In this document: positions 1 to 8,783 of the stretch, piece by piece
How the letters are laid out: the number at the start of each line of letters is the position of its first letter
Position numbering within the stretch: position 1 is the first letter of the stretch
Assembly (NCBI GenBank): GCA_014208095.1
Contig: JACHMT010000001.1
Location: 62,001-126,000 of the forward strand
Length of the DNA stretch: 64,000 nucleotides
Source of the DNA: Actinospineispora eucalypti
GTDB taxonomy: Bacteria > Actinomycetota > Actinomycetes > Mycobacteriales > Pseudonocardiaceae
Reading direction: 5' to 3'
Notes under the pieces: model-generated
What the model was told of the DNA's origin: nothing
What the model saw: only the letters and a program-made list of their open reading frames with translations
Databases searched by the model: none
Program-made: the position numbers and the translations under genes

Positions 1-234
1 GTGACCGGCATGCGGGTGTCGGCGCAGCTGCTGCTGGGCATCGCCGCGATCGCCGCGACGGTCGGCGGCCCCGGGCTCGGCCGGCTGATCCTGACCGGGC
101 TGGACGTGGCCGGCACGCCCTTCGCCATCTACCTCACGCTCGAGGGGATCCTCGGCATCATCGTGCTGGCCCTCCTGTTCGACCTGGCATTTGTCCTGCT
201 CAGCCGCCTGACCACGTCGAGGGGCCTGCGATGA
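1..234 (+). CDS. Osmoprotectant ABC transporter permease, C-terminal part (cut at window edge)
   Basis: C-terminal 77 residues of a membrane protein ending in a hydrophobic helix and a short basic tail; the start lies outside the window or is the GTG at base 1. It overlaps the following ATPase gene by 4 bases (ATGA), so the two are translationally coupled. With the ATPase, a second permease and a lipoprotein downstream it completes the two-permease layout of the OpuC/OpuB and OsmU/YehYWXZ type of glycine betaine, carnitine or choline importers. The permease assignment rests mainly on this context, because the fragment is too short for a conserved loop to be recognised. Confidence 0.75.
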   Translation: MTGMRVSAQLLLGIAAIAATVGGPGLGRLILTGLDVAGTPFAIYLTLEGILGIIVLALLFDLAFVLLSRLTTSRGLR

Positions 235-1379
235 CCGAGAACATGATCGAGCTGGACCAGCTGACCAAGCACTACCCGGGCCAGGACCGGCCGGCGGTCA
301 CCGAGCTGACCATGAACATCGCGGCCGGCGAGATCGTGGTGTTCGTCGGCCCCTCGGGCTGCGGCAAGACCACCACGATGAAGCTGGTCAACCGGTTGAT
401 CGAGCCCAGCTCCGGGCGCATCGTGATGCAGGGCGAGGACGTCACCTCGGTGAACCCGGACCAGCTGCGCCGGCGGATCGGCTACGTGATCCAGCAGGGC
501 GGCCTCTTCCCGCACATGACCATCGCGGAGAACATCGCCACCGTGCCCAAGATGCTCGGCTGGGACCGGGGCCGGATCGCGGAGCGGGTGGACCAGCTGC
601 TCACCCTGGTCGGGCTGGACCCGGGCGAGTTCGCCCAGCGCTACCCCAAGCAGCTGTCCGGCGGGCAGCAGCAGCGGGTCGGGGTGGCCCGCGCGCTCGG
701 CGCCGACCCGCCGGTGATGCTGATGGACGAGCCGTTCGGCGCGATCGACCCGGTACAGCGGGAGAACCTGCAGAACGAGTTCCTCAAGCTGCAGGGGGAC
801 ATCCGCAAGACGATCATCTTCGTTACCCACGACATCGACGAGGCGATCAAGATGGGGGACCGGATCGCCATCCTGAACACCGGCGCGGTGGTCGCCCAGT
901 ACGACACCCCGGAGCGCATCCTCTCCGACCCGGCGGACGAGTTCGTCGCCGACTTCGTCGGGCGCGGGGCTTCGATCAGGCGGCTGTCGCTGACCCGGGT
1001 CAAGGACGCCGCCGTGCCGCGCTGGCCGGCCGTCGCGGCCAGCACCGACCCGCGCCGGATCCTGGCCATCGCCCGGGAGTCCAAGCAGGGCTGGGCGATC
1101 CTGCTGGACGACGCGCGCCGGCCGATCGGCTGGGTGCCGTCCATGGTGGCCAGCACCGACACCACCATGCTCAGCAAGGGCGTGCCGGTGAACGCCGAGA
1201 TCCGGCCGGAGGACACGCTGTTCGACGCGCTGGACGGGATGCTCTCGTCCAACCGCTCGGCCACCGTGGTGGTCGACGAGGAGGGCCGCTACCGGGGCGT
1301 GCTGGACATCGAGACGGTCCGGGGGCTGATCCACTCCGCACCCGAGGCTCCGGCGGCGAACGGCTCGAGCGGGAAATGA
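231..1379 (+). CDS. Osmoprotectant (glycine betaine/choline) ABC transporter ATP-binding protein with CBS domains
   Basis: 382-residue ATPase that would power uptake of quaternary-amine osmoprotectants. The Walker A motif GPSGCGKT lies at about residues 40-47, the LSGGQQQR signature near 142 and the Walker B motif VMLMDEPF near 165. The region after about residue 250 has the length and character of the paired CBS domains found in OpuCA and ProV, which gate transport in response to ionic strength or nucleotides. Start ATG at 231 overlaps the upstream permease stop, and its own stop overlaps the next permease ATG by 4 bases, so this is a tightly coupled operon. The substrate is inferred from family and operon layout only. 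Confidence 0.9.
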   Translation: MTENMIELDQLTKHYPGQDRPAVTELTMNIAAGEIVVFVGPSGCGKTTTMKLVNRLIEPSSGRIVMQGEDVTSVNPDQLRRRIGYVIQQGGLFPHMTIAENIATVPKMLGWDRGRIAERVDQLLTLVGLDPGEFAQRYPKQLSGGQQQRVGVARALGADPPVMLMDEPFGAIDPVQRENLQNEFLKLQGDIRKTIIFVTHDIDEAIKMGDRIAILNTGAVVAQYDTPERILSDPADEFVADFVGRGASIRRLSLTRVKDAAVPRWPAVAASTDPRRILAIARESKQGWAILLDDARRPIGWVPSMVASTDTTMLSKGVPVNAEIRPEDTLFDALDGMLSSNRSATVVVDEEGRYRGVLDIETVRGLIHSAPEAPAANGSSGK

Positions 1380-2098
1380 CCCTGCGCCGCGTCGTCACCC
1401 CACTGGTGCTGGCCGCAGTGCTGCTGGTGCTGTGGCTGTACGTGCGCGCCCGCCCGCTGGACGCCATCGAGGCGCGCAGCCTGAACGCCGCCTACCTGGC
1501 CAGCCGCACCCTGACCCACCTCGAGCTGACCGTGATCACCGCCGCGATCATCCTGGCCATCGCCATCCCGCTGGGCATCGCGCTGACCCGCCCGGGCGCG
1601 CGGGCCGTCGCCGGTCCGGTGCTGGTGGTGGTCAACATCGGCCAGGCCATCCCGTCCTTCGGGCTGCTGGTGCTGTTCGGCGTGTGGCTGGTCACCGTGG
1701 GGGTGAGCACCATCGCGGTGACCACCTTCGTGATCTACGGGTTGTTGCCGGTGCTGCGCAACACCATGGTCGGGCTGCACCAGGTGGACCGCGCGGTGGT
1801 GGAGGCGGCGCTGGGCATGGGCATGACCCGGCGCTCCACCCTGTTCCGCGTGGAGCTCCCGCTGGCCGTGCCGGTCATCCTGGCCGGCGTACGCACCGCG
1901 CTGGTGATCACCGTCGGCACGGTCGCGCTGGCCACCTTCATCGGCGCGGGCGGGCTGGGCGACGTGATCTCCAACGGCATCGCCTCGAACCGGACCCTGG
2001 TGCTGGTCACCGGCAGCCTGTTGGTGGCGGTGCTGGCCCTGTTCGTGGACTGGCTGGCCGAACTGGCGGAGAACTACCTGCGCCCCCGAGGGCTCTGA
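1376..2098 (+). CDS. Osmoprotectant ABC transporter permease
   Basis: 240-residue inner-membrane permease with about six hydrophobic segments. The stretch around residues 140-175 (EAALGMGMTR ... ELPLAVPVILAG) is the EAA loop that contacts the ATPase in binding-protein-dependent importers. Start ATG at 1376 overlaps the ATPase stop. The binding-protein gene follows 10 bases downstream. It pairs with the truncated permease at the window edge; two-permease systems are characteristic of the OpuC/YehYWXZ group rather than the single-permease ProW type. Confidence 0.92.
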   Translation: MTLRRVVTPLVLAAVLLVLWLYVRARPLDAIEARSLNAAYLASRTLTHLELTVITAAIILAIAIPLGIALTRPGARAVAGPVLVVVNIGQAIPSFGLLVLFGVWLVTVGVSTIAVTTFVIYGLLPVLRNTMVGLHQVDRAVVEAALGMGMTRRSTLFRVELPLAVPVILAGVRTALVITVGTVALATFIGAGGLGDVISNGIASNRTLVLVTGSLLVAVLALFVDWLAELAENYLRPRGL

Positions 2099-2108
2099 GA
2101 GGGGTCGT

Positions 2109-3077
2109 ATGCGCAACGTCACCGCGCTACTGACCGCGTTGCTGCTCGCGCTGGGACTGGCCGGCTGCGGCGCCGCGGTGGAGCACGGGCCGTCGCCCCA
2201 GCAGCTGACCGGCGGCTCGATCGCCAAGGACTACCGGCTGGCCGGCGCGAGGTTCACCGTGGGCTCCAAGGAGTTCACCGAGAACGTGCTGCTCGGCAAG
2301 ATCATCATCTACGCGATGCGCGCGGCCGGCGCCGAGGTGGTCGACCAGACCAAGCTGTCCGGATCGGCCACCGTGCGGGTCGCGCTGCAGACCAGGGCGA
2401 TCGACATGTACTGGGACTACGCCGGCACCGGCTGGACCCAGTACCTCAAGCACACCGACCTGCTCGGCGAGGCGAACCAGCAGTTCCAGGCCACCGCCGG
2501 CGAGGATCTGGCGCGCAACCAGGTGCGCTGGGTCGGCCCGGCCGCGTTCGGCGACGCGTACGCGGTGGCCCGGCGGAGCAACGCCGACGGCGCGCTGGCG
2601 GCCGTGCACACGATGTCCGACATGGCCCGGTTCGTCCGGGAGAACCCGGACGAGGGCACCTTCTGCGGCGCATCGGAGTTCATGAACCGCGAGTTCGAGA
2701 CCATGCAGCGGGTCTACGACGTGCGCTTCGAGCCGGAGAACACCCACGAGAACGCACTGGCGCTGGACTACGTCAACGTGGCCAAGGGCAGCCCCTGCAA
2801 CTTCGCCGAGGTGACCACCACCGACTCCCGCCTGCGCAGCCTCAACCTGACCGTGCTGCGCGACGACAAGACGTTCACCGCCACCCAGCTGGCCGCGCTG
2901 ACCATGCGCGAGGAGACCTTCCGCGCGCACCCCGACCTGGGCCGCCTCGGCCAGGCACTGGGCGCCAAGCTCACCGAGCCGGTCATGATCGAGCTGAACG
3001 GCCGGGTCGACCTGGAGGGCCAATCCCCCGACCAGGTGGCCGGCGACTTCCTCCGCGCCAACGGCTTCATCGGCTGA
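2109..3077 (+). CDS. Osmoprotectant ABC transporter substrate-binding lipoprotein
   Basis: 322 residues. The N-terminus is a lipoprotein signal with lipobox LAGC and acylated Cys20, so the mature protein is tethered to the outer face of the membrane. The mature start FTVGSKEFTENVLLGKI (about residues 50-66) is the hallmark opening of the OpuAC/OsmF-type glycine betaine-binding fold, followed by the DMYWDYAGTGW segment near residue 100 that lines the binding site. Last gene of the operon; a GAGAGGGG ribosome-binding site precedes ATG 2109. Exact ligand (betaine, choline, carnitine) cannot be read from the sequence. Confidence 0.92.
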   Translation: MRNVTALLTALLLALGLAGCGAAVEHGPSPQQLTGGSIAKDYRLAGARFTVGSKEFTENVLLGKIIIYAMRAAGAEVVDQTKLSGSATVRVALQTRAIDMYWDYAGTGWTQYLKHTDLLGEANQQFQATAGEDLARNQVRWVGPAAFGDAYAVARRSNADGALAAVHTMSDMARFVRENPDEGTFCGASEFMNREFETMQRVYDVRFEPENTHENALALDYVNVAKGSPCNFAEVTTTDSRLRSLNLTVLRDDKTFTATQLAALTMREETFRAHPDLGRLGQALGAKLTEPVMIELNGRVDLEGQSPDQVAGDFLRANGFIG

Positions 3078-3239
3078 GCCGCGCGCCGGGCAGTGCGACG
3101 GCAGAGTTCGCGAGAACGTTATGCGTCGCGTAAAATGGCCGCTCGCCGGGTCACGAGGGAACCGTGCGTAACCCCCCGGACGCGCGGGGTCGACGCTCTG
3201 CCCGGCAAATTGTCAGGGTGGGACTCTAGGCTGCGGGGT

Positions 3240-4910
3240 ATGACGGTGATTGCGGGTCGGGTGGCGCTGGACGCGTCCGCCGTGGTCCGCTGCCGTCGGC
3301 GGGTGCACCTGGACCACGACCCGGACGCGGTCAGCTCGCCGCGCGCCCAGGCCGACCCGGCACTCGAGCAGCGCCGCTCGGACGCCCGGACGCACCGCCG
3401 CGAGCTGGGCGAGCGGATGTCCGCCGGGCTTGCCGAGGGCTGGGTGAGCATCCCGGAAGGCAGCCACCGGGAACGCGCGCACGCCACCCGGGAGGCGCTG
3501 GAGGCCGGCGCCGCGTACATCTGGAACGCGGTGCTGCCGATGGACGCCGAACGCGGCCGGGTCGGCGACGCCGACCTGCTGGTGCGCGCCGAGGACGGCG
3601 GGTACCGGCCGCTGATCGTGGTCCGCCACCGGGTCACCGACCCGGGCTCCGGCGCGCTCACCGGCCCGATCGACCGGCCGCACGGTGAGCTGGCCGCGCC
3701 CGACCCGGAACGCCGCGCCCGCTCGCACACCCGCGACCAGCTGCGCCTCGCCCACCTCACCCGGATGCTGGGCGACCTCGGACGGGCCACCGCGCGGGGA
3801 CCCGCGCTGGGCGGGGTGATCGGGCTGGACGCCGACGTGGTGGTCTGGCACGACCTGTCCGGCCCGAGCTGGCCGGGCGGGCGCAGCACGCTGGACGAGT
3901 ACGACGCCCGGTTCACCGACCGGCTGGCCGTGGCCGCCGCCGCCGCCGAGCGGCTGGAGGCGCTGGCCCAGCCGTCCCGGATCACCGAGTGCCGGCACTG
4001 CCAGTGGTGGCCGACCTGCGAGCCGGTGCTGGCCAACCGGGGGGACATCAGCCTGGTGCTGCGCGGCGAGGACGCCAACGCGCTGCGCGAGGCCGGCATC
4101 GCCACCGTCGCCGCGCTGGCCGCCATGGACCCCGCCGCCGAGCCCCCGGTGCCGCTGCACGGCACGCCCTTCCCCGACGCGGTCGCGCTGGCCCGGGCCC
4201 ACCGCCGCGACCTGTCGCTGGTCCGCCGGGTGGCCGAGGTGAAGGTGCCACGCGCGGACATCGAGCTGGACGTCGACATGGAGAGCTTCGGCGAGTCCGG
4301 CGCCTACCTGTGGGGCTGCCTGCTCACCACGCCCGGCGGCGATGAGCTGGCCGACCTGGTCGGCGAGGCTCCCGGGTACCGCGCGTTCGCCACCTGGGAG
4401 CCGGTACCCACGGTGGACGAGGCCCGCTCGTTCGCCGAGTTCTGGGGTTGGCTGCGCAACCTGCGCGCGCGGTGCACCGAGCACGGGCTGAGCTTCGCCG
4501 CATACTGCTACAACGAGCAGGCGGAGAACCGCTGGCTGTACGCCTCGGCCGACCGGTTCGCCGGCCGCCCCGGCATCCCGCCCCGCGAGGAGATCACCGC
4601 CTTCGTCGAGTCGGACTCGTGGGTGGACCTGTTCGCCGTGGTCAGCGAGTGGTTCCTGTGCGCGCACGGCAAGGGCCTCAAGCGGGTGGCCCCGGTCGCC
4701 GGGTTCCGCTGGCGCGACCCGGAGGCCGGGGGCGAGAACTCCATGCGCTGGTACCGCGCGGCGGTCGGCATGGACGGCGACGCGCCCGACCCGGCCCAGC
4801 GGCAACGCCTGCTGCACTACAACGCCGACGACGTGCACGCCACGCAGACCCTGCGCGCCTGGCTCTGCTCCCCGGCACTCGCCGAGGTGCCGTTGGCCAG
4901 CGAACTGTAA
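3240..4910 (+). CDS. TM0106-like RecB/Cas4-type nuclease with C-terminal RNase H-like domain
   Basis: 556 residues. The N-terminal half resembles RecB/Cas4-family nucleases: a single early Cys (VVRCRRRVHLDHD, about residue 16) and a later Cys cluster (CRHCQWWPTC, about 250) together give the four-Cys iron-sulfur pattern of Cas4/AddB nucleases. The C-terminal half begins with an acidic VDMESF motif (about 345) and ends with HYNADDVHATQTLRAW, the DEDD-type exonuclease arrangement seen in TM0106 proteins. Start ATG 3240 is preferred over an in-frame ATG-like start at 3093, because the extra 49 residues are basic and unlike the family. Not linked to any CRISPR array here. DNA repair or foreign-DNA processing is inferred from the fold. 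Confidence 0.8.
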   Translation: MTVIAGRVALDASAVVRCRRRVHLDHDPDAVSSPRAQADPALEQRRSDARTHRRELGERMSAGLAEGWVSIPEGSHRERAHATREALEAGAAYIWNAVLPMDAERGRVGDADLLVRAEDGGYRPLIVVRHRVTDPGSGALTGPIDRPHGELAAPDPERRARSHTRDQLRLAHLTRMLGDLGRATARGPALGGVIGLDADVVVWHDLSGPSWPGGRSTLDEYDARFTDRLAVAAAAAERLEALAQPSRITECRHCQWWPTCEPVLANRGDISLVLRGEDANALREAGIATVAALAAMDPAAEPPVPLHGTPFPDAVALARAHRRDLSLVRRVAEVKVPRADIELDVDMESFGESGAYLWGCLLTTPGGDELADLVGEAPGYRAFATWEPVPTVDEARSFAEFWGWLRNLRARCTEHGLSFAAYCYNEQAENRWLYASADRFAGRPGIPPREEITAFVESDSWVDLFAVVSEWFLCAHGKGLKRVAPVAGFRWRDPEAGGENSMRWYRAAVGMDGDAPDPAQRQRLLHYNADDVHATQTLRAWLCSPALAEVPLASEL

Positions 4911-4958
4911 TACGCCTCGGGCTGTGATCTGGGCTACCAACGCGTAGCCTGGCGTCCC

Positions 4959-5672
4959 ATGGGCTGGTTTCGGCGTGAGAAGACGCGAATGGTCGACGCA
5001 GACCGGGCGCTCCCCGGGCGGGCCGAACCCCTCCAGGTGCCGTGTCGGCACTACGTCAACGGGCACCGGATGAAGCCCCCGTTCAGCGATCACGACGAGG
5101 GACTGGTCAGCCTGGTCGTCGGGATGGGCTGCTTCTGGGGCGCGGAAAGACGGTTCTGGCAGGCGGAGGGCATCTACTCCACCGCCGTCGGCTACGCCGG
5201 GGGCTACACCCCCAACCCCAGCTACGAAGAGGTGTGCTCCGGCCTGACCGGCCACACCGAAGTGGTCCGGGTGGTCTTCGACCCCGCCGAGATCACCCTC
5301 GACGACGTGCTCAAGCTGTTCTGGGAAGGCCACGACCCGACGCAGGGCATGCGCCAGGGCAACGACGTCGGCACCCAGTACCGCTCGGCCATCTACTACA
5401 CCGACGAGGCGCAACGCAACGCCGTCGAAGCCAGCCGCGACGCATACCAGCACGCACTGAAAGCCGCCGGCCGCGGCACCATCACCACCGAAATCGCCCC
5501 GCTGCGCGACTTCTACTACGCCGAGGCTCACCACCAGCAGTACCTCGCGAAAGTCCCGAACGGCTACTGCGGCCTCGGCGGCACCGGCGTGACCTGCCCC
5601 ATCGGCACCGCCTGGAACAAGCTCGTCTCAACCGCTGACCAGCTAAAACGAGGATCACACCAGCGCGCCTAG
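4959..5672 (+). CDS. msrA: Peptide-methionine (S)-S-oxide reductase MsrA
   Basis: 237-residue enzyme that reduces the S epimer of methionine sulfoxide in proteins. The catalytic GCFWG motif is at residues 57-61 (nucleophile Cys58). Two further cysteines near the C-terminus, Cys204 and Cys213 ([11 protein letters not shown]), match the resolving cysteines of thioredoxin-recycled MsrA. Other family signatures are GYAGG (79-83) and the EVVRVVFDP strand. The length equals that of the longer actinobacterial and E. coli type. It stands alone between the nuclease and the TetR gene; no msrB is in the window. Confidence 0.95.
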   Translation: MGWFRREKTRMVDADRALPGRAEPLQVPCRHYVNGHRMKPPFSDHDEGLVSLVVGMGCFWGAERRFWQAEGIYSTAVGYAGGYTPNPSYEEVCSGLTGHTEVVRVVFDPAEITLDDVLKLFWEGHDPTQGMRQGNDVGTQYRSAIYYTDEAQRNAVEASRDAYQHALKAAGRGTITTEIAPLRDFYYAEAHHQQYLAKVPNGYCGLGGTGVTCPIGTAWNKLVSTADQLKRGSHQRA

Positions 5673-5681
5673 TCGGTCGAC

Positions 5682-5730
5682 ATCTACCTCACCGGGCTTT
5701 GATCAAGGTCTTGACCCCGCTCAGGTAGAT
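5682..5730 (+). terminator. Weak inverted repeat after msrA
   Basis: Arms ATCTACCT (5682-5689) and AGGTAGAT (5723-5730) flank a loop that itself holds an imperfect TCAAGGTCTTGA palindrome. It begins 10 bases after the msrA stop. There is no U-tract, so it would be a factor-assisted terminator at best. Confidence 0.3.
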
Positions 5731-5884
5731 CTCGGGAGCGCGGGGCCGTCGGGATGCGTCAGCCGGGGGTCAGGTCGCCAGCGTCCAGTGTCCAGGCGTC
5801 TCCTCGTCTTCGGGTTACCGCCTTCGAACCTGGGACGATTCGCCGCGGAAATCCGTGACATCCGGACCCGGCACGATCGCGCGG

Positions 5885-6526
5885 TCAGCCGGCGCGCAGC
5901 CGCCGCAGTACGGCCAGCACGAGTACGTCGGACGCTTCCACGAGCTGCTCCGTCGGCGTGGACCGGTCGGTGAGCAGCCACTGCGCGGCGACGGTGGTGA
6001 TCGCGCCGATGATGCCCTGGGCGATCAGGTGGCGCTGGACCGGCGGCAGCCCGCTGGCGGCGAACGCCTCGGCCGCGAGCACCTCCACCGAGCTGGCGAA
6101 CCGCTCGGTCTGCGCCTGGTAGGCGGCGTCCACGGCCCGGCTCACCCCGAGGATCTCCAGCAGGGTGATGCGGGCCAGGCGCTGGTCGGCGTCGATCGCA
6201 CCGAAGTACCCGGCCAGTGCGGCGCGCAGCTGGGCGGCCAGCTCGGCCGGCGCCTCGGCCACCGCGCGCACCATCGCGCCGTGGATCTCGTCGGCGGCCC
6301 GTTCGTAACAGGTGAGCAGCAGCTCCTCACTGTCGGTGAACGACTCGTAGAAGTAGCGCTTGGTCAGCCCGGCCCGCGCGCAGATGGCTCGGACGGTGGC
6401 GGCGCGGTAACCGGTGCGGCCGAAAACGTCGATCCCGGCGCCGACCAACCGCTCGCGTCGCTCGATCACCCGCTGTTCGGCGGCGGTGCCCCGGTACGGG
6501 CGGGAGGGTGGTTGCACGAAGGCCAT
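5885..6526 (-). CDS. TetR/AcrR family transcriptional regulator
   Basis: 213-residue repressor-like protein. The N-terminal helix-turn-helix is clear (about residues 25-70: RRERLVGAGIDVFGRTGY, AICARAGLTKRYFYESFTD); the remainder is the ligand-binding helical domain. The ATG at 6526 is preferred because a longer in-frame reading from 6565 would begin inside the operator palindrome. The gene is divergent from the alcohol dehydrogenase, with a 20-bp palindrome between the two starts, so it probably controls both itself and the dehydrogenase. The ligand is unknown. Confidence 0.9.
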   Translation of the reverse strand: MAFVQPPSRPYRGTAAEQRVIERRERLVGAGIDVFGRTGYRAATVRAICARAGLTKRYFYESFTDSEELLLTCYERAADEIHGAMVRAVAEAPAELAAQLRAALAGYFGAIDADQRLARITLLEILGVSRAVDAAYQAQTERFASSVEVLAAEAFAASGLPPVQRHLIAQGIIGAITTVAAQWLLTDRSTPTEQLVEASDVLVLAVLRRLRAG

Positions 6527-6538
6527 ATTGACACCCCA

Positions 6539-6575
6539 TGGTTCCCGTTTCAGAATGGGAACCACATGGTTCCCA
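6539..6575. promoter_or_regulatory. Palindromic operator between TetR gene and alcohol dehydrogenase
   Basis: TGGGAACCACATGGTTCCCA at 6556-6575 is an inverted repeat with 9-bp arms and a 2-base centre. A third half-site TGGTTCCC at 6539-6546 pairs with the same left arm across a 10-base gap. The cluster lies 30 bases upstream of the TetR start and 19 bases upstream of the GTG at 6594, the usual place for a TetR operator that controls a divergent pair. Confidence 0.75.
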
Positions 6576-6593
6576 AATTGGAAGGTGGCTGCC

Positions 6594-7958
6594 GTGGCGG
6601 CGGTACGGCCGAGGAGCGCACTGCTGCACTACGCCGCGCTGCTCACCCCGAACGCGCTGACGGCGGGCGCACTGGCCGTACAGCGGGACGTGCCGGCGCG
6701 AACGGCCCGCATCGCGGACGCCGTGCGCAGCCGGTGGCGTTCGCGCGACCAGTGGCCTTCCCGCAGTCAGGGGCGTTCGCGTGACCAGCAGCGTTCGCGT
6801 GGTCAGTGGCGTTCGCGTGGTCAGTGGCGTTCGCGTGGTCAGTGGCGTTCGCGTGGTCAGTGGCGTTCGCGTGGTCAGTGGCGTTCGCGTGACCGGGAGA
6901 CCATGCGCGGGCTGATCGTGTCGCCGGGCGGGGACGTGCGCTGGCGGTCCGTGCCGGCGCCCGGACGTCCTGGTCCGATGGCGGCTGTGGTCCGACCACT
7001 GGCCGTGGCGACCTGCGACCTGGATCGGGCCATGATGCTCGGCCGCACGCCGTTCCCGCTGCCCCTGCACCTCGGCCACGAGTGCGTCGGGGAGGTGCTC
7101 GAAGTCGGCGAGCTGGTCGGCTCGGTGCGGGTCGGCCAGCGGGTGGTGGTGCCGTTCCAGATCAGCTGCGGCGAGTGCGCCGCGTGCCGGCGTGGCAACC
7201 AGGGCAGCTGCACCTCGGTACCGCCGGCGTCGATGTACGGCTTCGGGCTGGCCGGCGGGCTGTGGGGCGGCGCGCTGGCCGACCGGCTGGCCGTCCCGTT
7301 CGCCGACGCCATGCTGGTGCCGCTGCCGGACGGGCTCGACCCGGCGGCCGCCGCCGGCGTGGCCGACAACGTGAGCGACGCCTACCGCCAGGTCGCGCCG
7401 CACCTTCCCGCGCTGCTCGCCCACGACCCCGACGCCGAGGTGCTCATCGTCGGCCGGCTCACCCGCGACGACCCGCTCACCTCCAGCACCCCGTTGTACG
7501 CGGGGCTGGTCGCGCGCGCCCTCGGCGCCCGCCGGATCAGCGTGGTGGACGGGCGCGCCGAGGTGCGGCGGCTGGCCGGCGAGCTCGGGCTGCGGGCCCT
7601 CGATCCCCGGCGGCCCAAGGAGTGGCCGACCGCCCCGCTCACCGTGGACGCCACCGGCACGCCCGCCGGCCTGCGCCGGGTGTTGCGACACACCGCGCCG
7701 GACGGGGTGTGCACCTGTGTCTGGTCGCTGCACCGCCGGGGCGGCCTGCCACTGGCCGCCTGCTACGTGCGGAACGTGACCCTGCACATCGGCCGCAGCC
7801 ACGTCCGCGCCCTCATCCCCGGGGTGCTGGCCCTGATGGCCGACGGGCGGCTGCGCCCCGAGCTGGTCACCACGAACGTCGCCGGTTTCGCCGATGCCCC
7901 CGACGCACTGCGCGAGCACCGGCTCGATTGTGCGGTCAAGACGGTCCTGGTGGCCTGA
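6594..7958 (+). CDS. Zinc-dependent alcohol dehydrogenase with N-terminal extension and repeat linker
   Basis: The enzyme core begins at Met 6903 and runs 351 residues. Counting from that Met, it has the GroES-like catalytic domain with Cys38 and HE at 59-60, and four structural-zinc cysteines at 89, 92, 95 and 103. A Rossmann-like nucleotide domain follows, but its glycine motif is weak (EVLIVGRLTRDD), so cofactor use is uncertain. In-frame coding extends upstream to GTG 6594, which has a GGAAGG ribosome-binding site 8 bases away. That gives about 45 residues with normal high third-position GC (RSALLHYAALLTPNALTAG), then an Arg/Ser-rich linker made by an 18-bp tandem repeat. Whether the mature protein starts at 6594 or 6903 is open. 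The substrate is unknown. Confidence 0.75.
   Translation: MAAVRPRSALLHYAALLTPNALTAGALAVQRDVPARTARIADAVRSRWRSRDQWPSRSQGRSRDQQRSRGQWRSRGQWRSRGQWRSRGQWRSRGQWRSRDRETMRGLIVSPGGDVRWRSVPAPGRPGPMAAVVRPLAVATCDLDRAMMLGRTPFPLPLHLGHECVGEVLEVGELVGSVRVGQRVVVPFQISCGECAACRRGNQGSCTSVPPASMYGFGLAGGLWGGALADRLAVPFADAMLVPLPDGLDPAAAAGVADNVSDAYRQVAPHLPALLAHDPDAEVLIVGRLTRDDPLTSSTPLYAGLVARALGARRISVVDGRAEVRRLAGELGLRALDPRRPKEWPTAPLTVDATGTPAGLRRVLRHTAPDGVCTCVWSLHRRGGLPLAACYVRNVTLHIGRSHVRALIPGVLALMADGRLRPELVTTNVAGFADAPDALREHRLDCAVKTVLVA
6735..6896 (+). repeat. 18-bp tandem repeat (nine units) inside the dehydrogenase reading frame
   Basis: Nine consecutive 18-bp units with consensus TGGCGTTCGCGTGGTCAG. Units at 6807-6878 (four copies) are identical; the flanking units carry one to several substitutions. 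Each unit is six codons, so copy-number change keeps the frame and only lengthens an Arg/Ser/Gln/Trp linker. Third-position GC falls sharply inside the repeat compared with the sequence on both sides. Confidence 0.95.
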
Positions 7959-8173
7959 TCACCCGTGTGGGTAGCCCGGTTCCGCTGGTTTGCCGGCGGG
8001 CCGGCGGGTAAGGTTTCGTTCGCTCGGCGAACGAGCATCGGTGTGTCTACGTCCGCCTTTGCTCCGGCCCGGGCACTGTGGGTCTCGGTGTGAAGTGACC
8101 GCGGAGGCCAGTTCGAGCGTATTTCTCCTGGTCGTGCCCGCATGCCCGCGGAACGTCCCTGGTACTGGACTGG

Positions 8174-8563
8174 ATGACTCCGATGACCTCCCCTACGCGG
8201 TTCGTGCTGCGCAGGTTCGTCACCGACGGTCTGCGCGAAACCATCGACTCCTACGCCGCCGGAACCCTGCCCCTGCACCGCTTCGCCTGGGAGCTCGACT
8301 CCCGGCTGAACGACCTGGCCGAGGTCACCGGCCGCCCCCACGGGCGGCTGCTGACCGGCCCGCGCGACGCCGCGCGCCGCATCGCCACGATCGATGCCAC
8401 GCTGCGCGCCGAGGCCCGCGAGGAACTGACCGACGCCGAACGGCGGGCCATCGCCGGCGCGCTGACCGCGCTGCGCGCGACGCTGAACCCGCCGAGAACC
8501 ACCGTCGTCGCCCTGCCGCCCACCCCCCGGGAGGTGACCGGCCAGCCGACCCTCATCGCCTGA
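8174..8563 (+). CDS. Conserved hypothetical protein, 129 residues
   Basis: Small soluble protein of helical character (FVLRRFVTDGLRETIDSYAAGTLPLHRFAWELDSRLNDLAEV), without signal peptide, membrane segment or recognisable catalytic motif. A Pro/Thr-rich tail follows the helical part. It may start at the second Met (8183). High third-position GC supports it as real. The 215 bases between the dehydrogenase and this gene (7959-8173) show no other gene or clear signal. Confidence 0.55.
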   Translation: MTPMTSPTRFVLRRFVTDGLRETIDSYAAGTLPLHRFAWELDSRLNDLAEVTGRPHGRLLTGPRDAARRIATIDATLRAEAREELTDAERRAIAGALTALRATLNPPRTTVVALPPTPREVTGQPTLIA

Positions 8564-8783
8564 CTCCCGCACCCGGGCCCGCCGGCGCACGAGCCGGCAA
8601 CCGACCCGATTTCGGCCGGCGAACCGACACCCCGGCCCGCACGACCCGACGGCCGCGAACCGACACCCGGCCGCCCGGGCCGACGCCCGGTCACCCGCAC
8701 ATCCGGTCCACCGCTGCCCCGGGCGTGTGTTCCGGGAACGCTCCCGGCGGCGTCGCGCGATGCTTCGGTACATGATGGATGCC

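Noticed and set aside
3240..4910. Cas4 of a CRISPR system
   Set aside because: The Cas4-like iron-sulfur nuclease part is fused to an RNase H-like domain as in TM0106 proteins, and no other cas gene or array is present.
3213..5534. Very long open frame on the minus strand (773 codons)
   Set aside because: Antisense to the nuclease and MsrA genes; composition reflects high GC at codon position 3 of the real genes, with no recognisable domain.
6735..6896. CRISPR array
   Set aside because: 18-bp units are contiguous with no spacers and no cas genes nearby; it is a minisatellite.
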